Below, one piece after another: positions 34,052 through 40,894 of a DNA stretch of 64,000 nucleotides. A program made the translations under genes and the position numbers. The notes under the pieces were generated by a model. It ran no database searches. It was not told where the DNA came from and worked only from the letters and a program-made list of their open reading frames with translations. The stretch is from Amycolatopsis nigrescens CSC17Ta-90 (GTDB taxonomy: Bacteria; Actinomycetota; Actinomycetes; Mycobacteriales; Pseudonocardiaceae): the NCBI RefSeq assembly GCF_000384315.1, contig NZ_ARVW01000001.1, positions 5,332,157 to 5,396,156 on the forward strand, written 5' to 3'. Every line of letters begins with the position of its first letter. Position 1 is the first letter of the stretch.

Positions 34052-35233
34052 GTGGCGACAACCGATGTTCCGACCCGGGAGGAGCTTGTTCGCCGCGCGT
34101 CCGGACTGCGGCCCGTGCTGCAGAAACACGCGAACTGGGCGGAGGAGAACCGCCGGGTCCACGACGATTCGATAGCGGCGCTGGCCGAAGCGGGTTTCTT
34201 CAAGCTGCGCGTGCCCACCCGCTACGGCGGCTACGAGTCCGACACCCGCACGCTGGTCGACGTCGCCACCGAGCTCGGCAAGGCCGACGGCTCGACCGCG
34301 TGGACCGCGTCGGTCTACTGGATTCCCACCTGGATGGCCTGCCTGTTCCCGGACGAGGTCCAGGACGAGGTGTTCGCCACCCCGGACGTGCGGGTGTGCG
34401 GCACGCTGAGCCCCACCGCGATGGCGGCTCCGGCGGACGGCGGCATCGTGGTCAACGGGCAGTGGGGGTTCATCAGCGGCGCGCACCACGCGCACTGGCA
34501 GGAGATCATCGCGGTGCTGGTCGGCCAGGACAGCGAGCCCGCGCCGGTGATGGCACTGGTCCCGATGTCGGAGCTGGAGGTCGTGGACGACTGGTACACC
34601 ACGGGTCTGTCCGGCACCGGCAGCGTGAGCACGGTCGCGAAGGATCTGTTCGTGCCGGCCGAACGGGTGCTCCCGCTTGGCGCGGTGCTGCAGGGGCAGT
34701 ACGCCTCGAAGCTGAACGCGGACGCGCCGATTTACCGCACACCACTGCTGCCGGTCGCCTCCGCCTCCTCGGTCGGCACCGTGCTGGGCCTGGCACACGC
34801 GGCCAAGGAGGTGTTCCTCGAGCGGCTGCCCGGCCGCAAGATCACCTACACCAACTACCAGAGCCAGGCCGAGGCGCCGCTGACCCATCTGCAGGTGGCC
34901 GAGGCGACGCTGAAGATCGACCAGGCGGGTTTCCACGCGCATCGCCTTGCCACCCTGGTCGACACCAAGGGCGACGAGGGCGCGGGGTGGACCCTCCAGG
35001 AACGCGCGCAGGCCCGCGCCGACCTCGGTGCGGTGTGCCGGCTGGCGAAGGAGTCCGTGGACATCTTCAACACCGCCAGCGGTGGCTCGTCGATCTACCG
35101 CGACATGGCCATCCAGCGGATCCAGCGCGACGTGCAGGCGGTGAACCTGCACGCCTTGATGCACCCCGACACCAACAGCGAGCTGTACGGTCGCGTCCTT
35201 TGCGGACTCGAGCCCAACACGCTCTACATCTGA
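34052..35233 (+). CDS. Acyl-CoA-dehydrogenase-like flavin-dependent monooxygenase
   Basis: A 393-residue protein of the two-component oxygenase branch of the acyl-CoA dehydrogenase fold (HsaA/KijD3-type): AEAGFFKLRVPTRYGGYE near 45-62, GQWGFISGAHHAHW in the flavin/substrate region, LSGTGSVSTVAKDLFVP, and a C-terminal helical bundle ending RVLCGLEPNTLY. The catalytic Glu of true dehydrogenases is not evident. Such enzymes hydroxylate aromatics or N-oxidise amines with reduced flavin. GTG start after AGGAGGAAACA. Together with the HpaB-type gene it makes two oxygenases needing an external flavin reductase. Confidence 0.87.
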   Translation: MATTDVPTREELVRRASGLRPVLQKHANWAEENRRVHDDSIAALAEAGFFKLRVPTRYGGYESDTRTLVDVATELGKADGSTAWTASVYWIPTWMACLFPDEVQDEVFATPDVRVCGTLSPTAMAAPADGGIVVNGQWGFISGAHHAHWQEIIAVLVGQDSEPAPVMALVPMSELEVVDDWYTTGLSGTGSVSTVAKDLFVPAERVLPLGAVLQGQYASKLNADAPIYRTPLLPVASASSVGTVLGLAHAAKEVFLERLPGRKITYTNYQSQAEAPLTHLQVAEATLKIDQAGFHAHRLATLVDTKGDEGAGWTLQERAQARADLGAVCRLAKESVDIFNTASGGSSIYRDMAIQRIQRDVQAVNLHALMHPDTNSELYGRVLCGLEPNTLYI

Positions 35234-35251
35234 GGCAACGGAGGACCGAAC

Positions 35252-35692
35252 ATGACCGTGACCACCTCGACCACCGTCGGCATCATCACCACCACCCCCT
35301 CCGCGGGCGACCAGGCCGCAGTGGCGTCCATCCCGCGCCGGGTCATCGCGGCATGGGCGGCGCACGATGCCAACGCCTTCGCCGAACTGTTCACCGAGAA
35401 CGGCAGCATGATCCTGCCCGGCCAGTTCCAGAAGGGCCGTGCGGAGATCCGTGCGTTCATGACGGCCGCGTTCGCCGGGCCGTACCGCGACACCCGGGTG
35501 ACCGGCTCGCCGGTCAGCGTCGAGTTCTTCAGCGACGAGGCCGGTGTGCTGATCACCGAGGGTGGTGTGCTGCATCCCGGTGAGACCGAGGTGGCGGGCG
35601 AGCGGGCGATCCGCGCCTCCTGGGTGGTCGTCAAGGTAGGCGGCCAGTGGCTGCTGGCCGCCTACCAGAACAGTCCACGCGGACAGCACTGA
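35252..35692 (+). CDS. SgcJ/EcaC-family (SnoaL-like, NTF2-fold) protein
   Basis: A 146-residue NTF2-fold protein (IPRRVIAAWAAHDANAFAELFTENGSMILPGQFQKGRAEIRAFM), matching the SgcJ/EcaC family of small proteins found in enediyne and other clusters and in general metabolism. Members can be cyclases, isomerases or ligand-binding proteins; many have no known reaction. It follows the ACAD-like gene by 18 nt and is the last gene before a terminator, the apparent right edge of the co-directional block. Confidence 0.85.
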   Translation: MTVTTSTTVGIITTTPSAGDQAAVASIPRRVIAAWAAHDANAFAELFTENGSMILPGQFQKGRAEIRAFMTAAFAGPYRDTRVTGSPVSVEFFSDEAGVLITEGGVLHPGETEVAGERAIRASWVVVKVGGQWLLAAYQNSPRGQH

Positions 35693-35714
35693 CGCTGAGT
35701 CCGCATCCCGACGG

Positions 35715-35760
35715 CCGGCGGCGGCCCCACTCACCCCCTTGAGCGTGGGCCCGCCGCCGG
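35715..35760. terminator. Bidirectional hairpin terminator
   Basis: CCGGCGGCGG (35715-35724) pairs with CCGCCGCCGG (35751-35760), with further pairing (CCCAC/GTGGG) inside, between convergent genes. Confidence 0.78.
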
Positions 35761-35782
35761 TCTCTTCCGGTTGTCCGGTCGG

Positions 35783-36196
35783 TCAGGACTCCGGTGTGCT
35801 GATGTTGACCATCCAGGACACGCCGAACCGGTCCACGCAGGCGCCGAACTCGTCGCCCCACATCTGCTTCTCCAACGGAACCGTCACGGTGCCGTGGTCG
35901 GACAGCTTCGCCCAGTAGCCGTGCAGCTCGGCGGAGTCGTCACCGCTGAGGCACACCGACATGTTGTCCCCGGGGTTGTGGTCCATTCCCGGCGGCACGT
36001 CGCCGCACATCAGGGTGAAACCGTTGCCGGTCTCGAGCATCCCGTGCATGATCTGGTCGGCTTCGGGGGCGTCCTTCATGCCGAACTCGCCGAAAGTGCT
36101 CAGCGCCAGGGTGCCGTCGAAGACGTCCCGGTAGAAGTCCATGGCCTGCCGCGCGTCGCCGGCGAAGCTGATGTAGGGGTTCAGACGAGAGGCCAT
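35783..36196 (-). CDS. PhnB-like VOC-family protein
   Basis: A 137-residue VOC protein of the PhnB/3-demethylubiquinone-like subgroup: SRLNPYISFAGDARQAMDFYRDVFDG at the start, GDNMSVCLSGDD in the middle, and the C-terminal WGDEFGACVDRFGVSWMVNI typical of the group. Its function is unknown in actinomycetes. It may be housekeeping rather than part of the cluster. Possibly the right boundary. Confidence 0.87.
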   Translation of the reverse strand: MASRLNPYISFAGDARQAMDFYRDVFDGTLALSTFGEFGMKDAPEADQIMHGMLETGNGFTLMCGDVPPGMDHNPGDNMSVCLSGDDSAELHGYWAKLSDHGTVTVPLEKQMWGDEFGACVDRFGVSWMVNISTPES

Positions 36197-36311
36197 GATG
36201 GGCTCCTTCGGTCGGGAGAGGCAGCATCTTCGCAGATCAACGGGGTCCCGACAACAGGCGAACGACCCGGTGTCAGGCTTCGCCGAAAGTCGCGGTGTAG
36301 CAACATCCACA

Positions 36312-36455
36312 TCACCATTGCGGGAGGTCCTGCCCGTAGTCGAATGTGTCGATCCACAATGGCTGTCTGCACCGGGGACAACGCGCATGCGGACCGTTGT
36401 AGGCACAGTCCTCGCAGCAGGTACGTCGTCCAGCCCGACCCGGATTGCATCGCAC
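36312..36455 (-). CDS. Small cysteine-rich (zinc-ribbon-like) ORF
   Basis: A 47-residue ORF starting at GTG 36455, 7 nt after the stop of the DsbA-like gene. Cysteines occur as RCNPG, TCCEDC and RCPRC, a good zinc-ribbon pattern, followed by QPLWIDTFDYGQDLPQW. Composition looks coding rather than random. No clear Shine-Dalgarno sequence is visible; translational coupling to the upstream gene is assumed. The rest of the 36197-36311 gap shows nothing. Confidence 0.42.
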   Translation of the reverse strand: MRCNPGRAGRRTCCEDCAYNGPHARCPRCRQPLWIDTFDYGQDLPQW

Positions 36456-36462
36456 GACAAGC

Positions 36463-36960
36463 TCACTGCGAGAGGCTGGCGCCCAGCACAGTGAGATGAT
36501 CATCTGGTGGCACAGTGGTGCCGTCAATGACGACGGTCGGGGTTGCAAGTATTCGCGGCGGAGAAATCGACCGCAAGTGCTCAATATTTCGATCAAGAAC
36601 TTCTTGACCGGTGTTGAGAGACAGCAGTTCTCTAGCGAGCCCCTGCTGTATGCCGCAAGAAAGCAGTGCGGAGATTATACGTTCATCGGAGTACAATTCG
36701 GCGGCCCCGAGCTGTGGCGGTTGTTCGAGCAGGAGGCCGCGCCGGACGGCCATCATGGACTTCCGCGCTCTCGCGTTGATGACGAGGCGAGCGCATCGAG
36801 TCGAGTACATGGCGGGACGCGAGAAGCTATCAAATATGGCGACCGGATATATGGCGATTTCAGAGGGCTCCTGTTCGGCCATGCGCATGAAGCGTTCACC
36901 GAAGCTGATTTCCAAATGTGCACTGTGGGGGCACAGGTAGTCTTCGAATACCTCGATCAC
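36463..36960 (-). CDS. DsbA/thioredoxin-fold protein with CPHS in place of CPxC
   Basis: A 165-residue DsbA-like protein: beta1-helix motif VFEDYLCPHSAHLE (about 4-17), a helical insert with YSTRCARLVINARARKS, and the cis-Pro loop ILATPTVVIDG near 140. The second active-site Cys is Ser, so it cannot form an intramolecular disulfide; it could isomerise disulfides, form mixed disulfides, or bind. No signal peptide is present. GTG start after TAGGAGGCGG. It lies in a lower-GC islet downstream of the Cys-containing secreted protein at 37095-37562, with a hairpin in between. Remote from typical 2-hydroxychromene isomerases but that is an alternative. Confidence 0.72.
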   Translation of the reverse strand: MIEVFEDYLCPHSAHLEISFGERFMRMAEQEPSEIAIYPVAIFDSFSRPAMYSTRCARLVINARARKSMMAVRRGLLLEQPPQLGAAELYSDERIISALLSCGIQQGLARELLSLNTGQEVLDRNIEHLRSISPPRILATPTVVIDGTTVPPDDHLTVLGASLSQ

Positions 36961-37046
36961 GCCGACCGCCTCCTAGTGCACGTTGCGCTAGGAATGCTAG
37001 CGCAGCACTCCTTGGGTCGCCACCGGTGGACCGCTGCGTCGTGCGA

Positions 37047-37082
37047 TGACGTGACTGGACGAGTTTCCGGCCAGTCACGTCA
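37047..37082 (-). terminator. Hairpin terminator
   Basis: A perfect 12-bp inverted repeat (TGACGTGACTGG arm, 12-nt loop) lies just downstream of the secreted-protein gene on the minus strand. Confidence 0.75.
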
Positions 37083-37094
37083 TGCGTTCACTTT

Positions 37095-37562
37095 TTAGTA
37101 GATTTCAATCAAACAAATGTGCAGATTGTTGAGGTAGCTTCCTTCCCATTTTTGGAACCCGTACATGACACACTGGGTGGCGGACTCGTAGAAGAAGGCG
37201 CCAGCGTTGTTTCCGGAACTGTACGACTGGACCGCCTTCAATCCGGCATTCGTCGTCACGCCAGCATCGGCGTAGCATACGTCACCCTGATAAGTGTCGG
37301 TGAACTTTAAAAAGTCGTCACGGCCGTCACAGGGGACTTCATTGATTGGGGGCTTGGCCTGCGCGCGAAGCTTGACCGGGTTCCCCTGTGGATCAACAAG
37401 AGGCTTATCCGGTCCGCCGAACTGTGCCGCACTGACGAAGTCTCCTACATTTTCTGTCACTGCAGTCTGGGCAGGCTTCGCCTGCGCCGCAGGCGATATG
37501 GTAAGAGTTAGAATCAAGGAAAGAAGGCATGCAACAATCGCACTTCTTTTTCTTGTGGTCAT
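37095..37562 (-). CDS. Small secreted protein, beta/gamma-crystallin / killer-toxin-like
   Basis: A 155-residue exported protein: signal peptide (AIVACLLSLILTLTISPAAQA), a ~45-residue linker, then an ~85-residue domain with VPCDGRDDFLKF, VCYADAGVTTNAGLKAV, SGNNAGAFFYE and TQCVMYGFQKW. The pattern of CYADAG and SGNNAG with four cysteines is that of small actinobacterial beta/gamma-crystallin (SKLP, Streptomyces killer-toxin-like) proteins, some with antifungal or lysozyme-like activity. Codon use is more AT-rich than its neighbours, suggesting transfer. GGGGAG precedes the ATG. A terminator follows. Confidence 0.75.
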   Translation of the reverse strand: MTTRKRSAIVACLLSLILTLTISPAAQAKPAQTAVTENVGDFVSAAQFGGPDKPLVDPQGNPVKLRAQAKPPINEVPCDGRDDFLKFTDTYQGDVCYADAGVTTNAGLKAVQSYSSGNNAGAFFYESATQCVMYGFQKWEGSYLNNLHICLIEIY

Positions 37563-38244
37563 GACAAGGTACTCCCCTTATTGGCATGCGTCGATGCCAT
37601 AGAATGCGCATAAAAGAACCGCGAAAATGCCAGGATGCTCAGTTAGATAAATGTTCACTGCCGTTGTGTGGCGGCGGTAGAAATGAACACCATGGCTTCC
37701 GTTACGAGCAACCCCCTCGGCTACTGGCTCGGTTCGGTGACCAGGCTGGCACAGTGCTGCCAGCCGCGGTATACGCCATTTGAGGGAATCACCAACGCGC
37801 AACGTAGGTGGTTGAAAATTGACTTAAGTTGTGCGGAAGGTGCGGCGCACGTTGGTCTGGACACGTCCGCGGCGTCCGATCCGGCGCTGCGCAGGTTGGC
37901 GCAAGTGCGCGGTCAGCACGCGCGACGAATCGGGGACAAGGCCATAACCGGCGGCAGGTGGGGAGCCCGAGCTTCCGAAGCACCGTGAACGGTGTGAACG
38001 AGTCCGGGGAGGTGCCGTACTCGTAGTCCGGCTCGCCGTCGGAGGTCAGTGCCCGCTCCTCGCTGTCCTCCAGCGTGGCCCCGGCGGAAGACCACCAGTT
38101 TCCGTCCGGCGACGGGACTTCCAGGAAATCACCGGAGCCGCCGGGAGCGGTCTTCGGACAGGAGCAGGTGTCCCGGTCGTGGTCGAACGCCGCCTCCTGG
38201 CTGCACCGCCGTCGATCCACTGTGGACTGACCTAAGACGGGTGG
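37563..38244. other. 682-nt interval with no convincing intact gene
   Basis: The left half (37563-37950) is lower in GC and holds the promoter region of the secreted-protein gene; short open frames there have no family-like features or ribosome-binding sites. The right half contains the coding-like fragment annotated separately at 37990-38220. Confidence 0.5.
37990..38220 (-). pseudogene. Possible fragment of a degraded gene
   Basis: One minus-strand frame shows normal protein-like composition and high third-position GC over about 75 codons (SGDFLEVPSPDGNWWSSAG, then LEDSEERALTSDGEPDYEYG), then turns into Arg/Cys-rich nonsense after RKLGLPT. There is no good start and no family I recognise. 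A decayed gene end is the simplest explanation. Confidence 0.3.
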
Positions 38245-39084
38245 TCAGGAACGGTGGATCACGATGTCGCCGAACGAGGTGCGGGCGCGTACCTCGACCG
38301 TTTCGGCTGCCTGCTCGGGATTGCCGGAGGAATCCATGGTGTTGTGCACGGTGCCGAGCTGGGTGCTCAGGTCGAGCCAGGCCGCGGTGCCTTCGCGGAT
38401 ACCGACCTCGAGCTCGCCGACCGCGGTGCCGAGCACCACCGAGCCGCGCACCACCTCGCCGATCCGGATGCTGCCGTTGGCGGTCTTGGCCCCGACCGTG
38501 GCCTGCGCGCTGTCGACCGAGATGTCGCCGTTCGCCGTGCTCAGCCTCAGGTCGCGGGTGACCTCGCCGACCCAGGTGTGGCCGTTGGAGTTCTTGACCA
38601 CAGCGGTGCCGTCGATCGCGCGGATGCGCACGGCGCCGGTCCCGGTGGTGACCTCCGCGTGGCCGGCCACGCGGTCCACCGTGACGTCACCGGCGGCGGT
38701 GTGCACGTACAACGGGCCGGTCTCCTCGACCGTGACGTCGCCGGCCGACGTCTTGAACCGGCATTCGCCGAACGTGCCGTCGCAGTGGAACGCCGCCACC
38801 GCCGCGTTGCCGCGCAGCTGCGAGCCCGACGGCAGCTCGATCCGCACGTCCACCGACCCCGCCCTGCCGAAAAGGCTGCGCTGCTTGGGCATCTTGACCA
38901 GCAGCTTGCCGCTCGCGTACTCGACGCGGGTCTGCCTCGTGGCCTTCACGTCGGCGTCGTTGAAGTCGTCGGTCGGGCGCACCTCGACCACGGTGTCGGA
39001 GCGCTCGCTCGCGGTGATCCTGGCGTCGCCGACGGAGAGTTCGAGCGTGACGAAGATGGGTTCCGGGGTGTCGAAAGTGGGCAT
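38245..39084 (-). CDS. DUF4097-family beta-repeat protein
   Basis: A 279-residue all-beta protein made of repeated short strands (SAGDVTVEETG, AAGDVTVDRVAG, TGTGAVRIRAIDG, ANGDISVDSA, ANGSIRIGEV), the adhesin-like DUF4097 fold, without signal peptide or membrane segment. It follows the ribbon-helix-helix gene and the two form a frequent actinobacterial pair of unknown function. ATG 39084 begins MPTFDTPEPI. Confidence 0.85.
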   Translation of the reverse strand: MPTFDTPEPIFVTLELSVGDARITASERSDTVVEVRPTDDFNDADVKATRQTRVEYASGKLLVKMPKQRSLFGRAGSVDVRIELPSGSQLRGNAAVAAFHCDGTFGECRFKTSAGDVTVEETGPLYVHTAAGDVTVDRVAGHAEVTTGTGAVRIRAIDGTAVVKNSNGHTWVGEVTRDLRLSTANGDISVDSAQATVGAKTANGSIRIGEVVRGSVVLGTAVGELEVGIREGTAAWLDLSTQLGTVHNTMDSSGNPEQAAETVEVRARTSFGDIVIHRS

Positions 39085-39154
39085 GGTGGTCCCCTCGGGA
39101 TGGGTCGGATCGGTGTCCCGCCGGTGGGCGAGTGGTGTCGGACGCCGGGCTCGG

Positions 39155-39688
39155 CTAGCGCACCCAGCCGGTGTAGCGCTCGCCGATCCGTGGGGCGCGG
39201 CGTTCGGTGCGGTGGCCGCGGTCGCCGGTGTCCAAGGTGGCGGCCACGGCACGGACGAGCCAGGCGTTGACCGAGAGGCCTTCCCGGCCGGCGGCCTCCT
39301 CGACCCGGCCCTTGAGGTGGTCGGGCAGGCGGAAGTTGATCCGCGAGGTGGTGCCCTCGTCGGCGTTCACCGGCGGCGGGGGCTGGGCGGCCCTTGGTGC
39401 GGCGTCGAAACCACCTTCGGCCGCGTCCTCGAACGACTGCTCGGCAGGCGGTGGCGTCACCACGAAGCCGGGGTCGAGCCCGCGCAGGCGCAGGTCGACC
39501 GAACCCGGCGCGAGGTCGCGGGTGATCTCGTCCGCGGCGGCGGACAGCGCGTTCAGCAGGGTGAGGCGGGCGGCCGACTCCAGCGGGGCGGTGAGGCGCT
39601 CGGCCAGCGCCCTGGCGTCATCCCCGCCGGCGTCGGCGGCCACCGCGAGCTCGCGGCGCAGGTTGTCGACGTACGGCGTCAGGTCCAT
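39155..39688 (-). CDS. Ribbon-helix-helix (Arc/HicB-like) protein
   Basis: A 177-residue protein with an N-terminal helical part, a Pro-rich linker and a C-terminal ribbon-helix-helix (SRINFRLPDHLKGRVEEAAGREGLSVNAWLVRAVAATLD, about 122-160) of the HicB-antitoxin type. There is no HicA toxin partner; the next gene encodes DUF4097. The start region overlaps a cluster of ATGGC/GCCAT half-sites likely to be its own operator. Confidence 0.8.
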   Translation of the reverse strand: MDLTPYVDNLRRELAVAADAGGDDARALAERLTAPLESAARLTLLNALSAAADEITRDLAPGSVDLRLRGLDPGFVVTPPPAEQSFEDAAEGGFDAAPRAAQPPPPVNADEGTTSRINFRLPDHLKGRVEEAAGREGLSVNAWLVRAVAATLDTGDRGHRTERRAPRIGERYTGWVR

Positions 39689-39720
39689 GGCATCACTATG
39701 GCACCATGATGGCGCCATGG
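39684..39720. promoter_or_regulatory. Repeated half-site operator at the RHH gene start
   Basis: CCATGG at each end and internal CTATGGCACCATGATGGCGC give several ATGG/CCAT half-sites in about 37 bp, as expected for an autoregulatory ribbon-helix-helix protein. Confidence 0.45.
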
Positions 39721-39743
39721 CAAATCCGGGGGTGTTTCCGGGT

Positions 39744-39817
39744 TGGAGGCCAAGACCGGATTCGAACCGGCGTAGACCGCTTTGCAGGCGGCTCCCTAAC
39801 CACTCGGGCACTCGGCC
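39744..39817 (-). tRNA. tRNA-Cys (GCA)
   Basis: A 74-nt cloverleaf with encoded CCA. The acceptor stem GGCCGAG pairs with CTTGGCC; the anticodon arm is GCCGC-CTGCAAA-GCGGT, with anticodon GCA; the T arm is GCCGG-TTCGAAT-CCGGT. It decodes UGC and UGU. It lies downstream of a poly-cysteine small ORF and a terminator. Confidence 0.95.
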
Positions 39818-39882
39818 GTACCGTCAAAACAATGACAGGTAAAAGGTGTGGAAATCATTTCCGGGCAGCGTGAAACGAAGAA

Positions 39883-39913
39883 GCCGCCCGGATCGGTCAT
39901 CCCGATGGGCGGC
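39883..39913 (-). terminator. Intrinsic terminator between the Cys-rich ORF and tRNA-Cys
   Basis: On the minus strand GCCGCCC-ATCGG pairs with CCGAT-CC-GGGCGGC around a 5-nt loop, followed by TTCTTCGTTT. It lies 24 nt after the stop of the Cys-rich ORF and 65 nt before tRNA-Cys. Confidence 0.8.
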
Positions 39914-39936
39914 TCGCTGTCATGACCGGAGAACGG

Positions 39937-40071
39937 TCACGGCGGTGAGCCGCTGAAGCACGGACACAGCCCGGATACGCTGCTGGCACAACAACAGCGA
40001 CCGTACCGCGGGCAGCAGAGACCGGCGCGACACTCGCGTCCCGTCTCGCTTGCCCGCGTGCTGGTCGACAT
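39937..40071 (-). CDS. 44-residue poly-cysteine small ORF
   Basis: A short ORF (ATG 40071) encoding eight cysteines in 44 residues, concentrated in CRAGLCCPRYGRCCC followed by LCPC. It has a fair ribosome-binding site (AGAAAGG, 6 nt spacing), a consensus-like promoter (40102-40130) and an intrinsic terminator right after the stop. Two ideas fit. It may be a cysteine-sensing leader peptide, because runs of Cys codons (TGC TGC; TGT TGT TGT) precede a terminator, as in poly-Cys attenuators described in mycobacteria. Or it may be a metallothionein-like or redox peptide. The adjacent downstream gene is tRNA-Cys. Confidence 0.6.
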   Translation of the reverse strand: MSTSTRASETGRECRAGLCCPRYGRCCCASSVSGLCPCFSGSPP

Positions 40072-40101
40072 GATGTGCCTTTCTGTGCGCCGTTGTCATC
40101 C

Positions 40102-40130
40102 ACTATGTCGTGGCGACCGGTATTCGTCAA
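40102..40130 (-). promoter_or_regulatory. Housekeeping-type promoter for the Cys-rich ORF
   Basis: TTGACG (-35) and CATAGT (-10) separated by 17 bp, about 30 nt upstream of ATG 40071 on the minus strand. Confidence 0.55.
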
Positions 40131-40193
40131 TGGCGCGCCGGCGTAAAGCATTTCCCGCGGGCATATTTCCCACTCATTGGGCGGCCGGGCCGG

Positions 40194-40850
40194 TCACGGC
40201 CGGATCCGGTACCCGGCGCCGGTCACGGTCTCGATCACCGGTGGTTCGCCGAGCTTGCGGCGCAGCGTGCCGACGGTGATCCGGACCGCGTTGGTGAACG
40301 GGTCGGCGTGCTCGTCCCAGACCTTGTCCAGCAGCGTTTCCGCGCTGACCACGTCACCGCCGGCGGCCAGCAGCCGTTCGAGCACGCCGAACTCCTTGGG
40401 CGTCAGCCGCAGCAGCAGGCCGCCGCGCTCGGCGGTGCGCCGCGCCGGGTCGAGCACCACGTCGGCGGCGCGCAGCACCGGGGGCCGGGCGGGTGCGCTG
40501 CGCCGGACCAGCGCCCGCACCCTGGCGACCAGTTCGGAGAACGCGAACGGCTTGCCGAGGTAGTCGTCGGCGCCGAGGGTGAGCCCGTCCACCCGGTCCT
40601 CGACGGTGCCGGACGCGGTGAGCATCAGCACCCGCGCCGTGCCCTCCCGCGCGAGCTGCCGGCACACCGCGTCCCCGTGCACCTCGGGCAGGTCCCGGTC
40701 GAGTACCACCACGTCGTAGGGCGTGAGCCCGCACTTGTCCAGTGCGGTCCGGCCGTCCAGTGCGACGTCCACGGCGAACCCGTGCTTGCGCAGCCCGGCC
40801 GCGATGTACCCGGCCAGCGGCTGCTCGTCCTCGACCAGCAACACCCGCAT
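40194..40850 (-). CDS. OmpR-family response regulator
   Basis: A 218-residue two-component regulator: receiver domain with acidic pocket LLVEDEQ, phospho-acceptor Asp in VVLDRDLPEVHG, Lys in GKPFAFSELVAR, and a winged-helix C-terminus (LTPKEFGVLERLLA ... RITVGTLRRKLGEPPVIETVTGAGYRI). No histidine kinase is adjacent, so it is an orphan or its partner is elsewhere. It lies upstream of, and co-directional with, the Cys-rich ORF. Confidence 0.92.
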   Translation of the reverse strand: MRVLLVEDEQPLAGYIAAGLRKHGFAVDVALDGRTALDKCGLTPYDVVVLDRDLPEVHGDAVCRQLAREGTARVLMLTASGTVEDRVDGLTLGADDYLGKPFAFSELVARVRALVRRSAPARPPVLRAADVVLDPARRTAERGGLLLRLTPKEFGVLERLLAAGGDVVSAETLLDKVWDEHADPFTNAVRITVGTLRRKLGEPPVIETVTGAGYRIRP

Positions 40851-40894
40851 CCCGGCAGCGTTCCAGGCGCCGCATATGGATCTCGTATGGGCGT

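Noticed and set aside
36445..37098. 217-codon plus-strand frame over the DsbA-like gene
   Set aside because: The minus strand has a family-like protein with a TAGGAGG ribosome-binding site; the plus-strand frame has no motif or ribosome-binding site.
37578..37802. Short minus-strand frame upstream of the secreted-protein gene
   Set aside because: No start signal or recognisable composition; overlaps the likely promoter.
39897..40151. 84-codon minus-strand frame covering the tRNA-Cys upstream region
   Set aside because: It is a different frame from the 44-residue Cys-rich ORF, lacks a ribosome-binding site, runs through the terminator and has random-looking composition.
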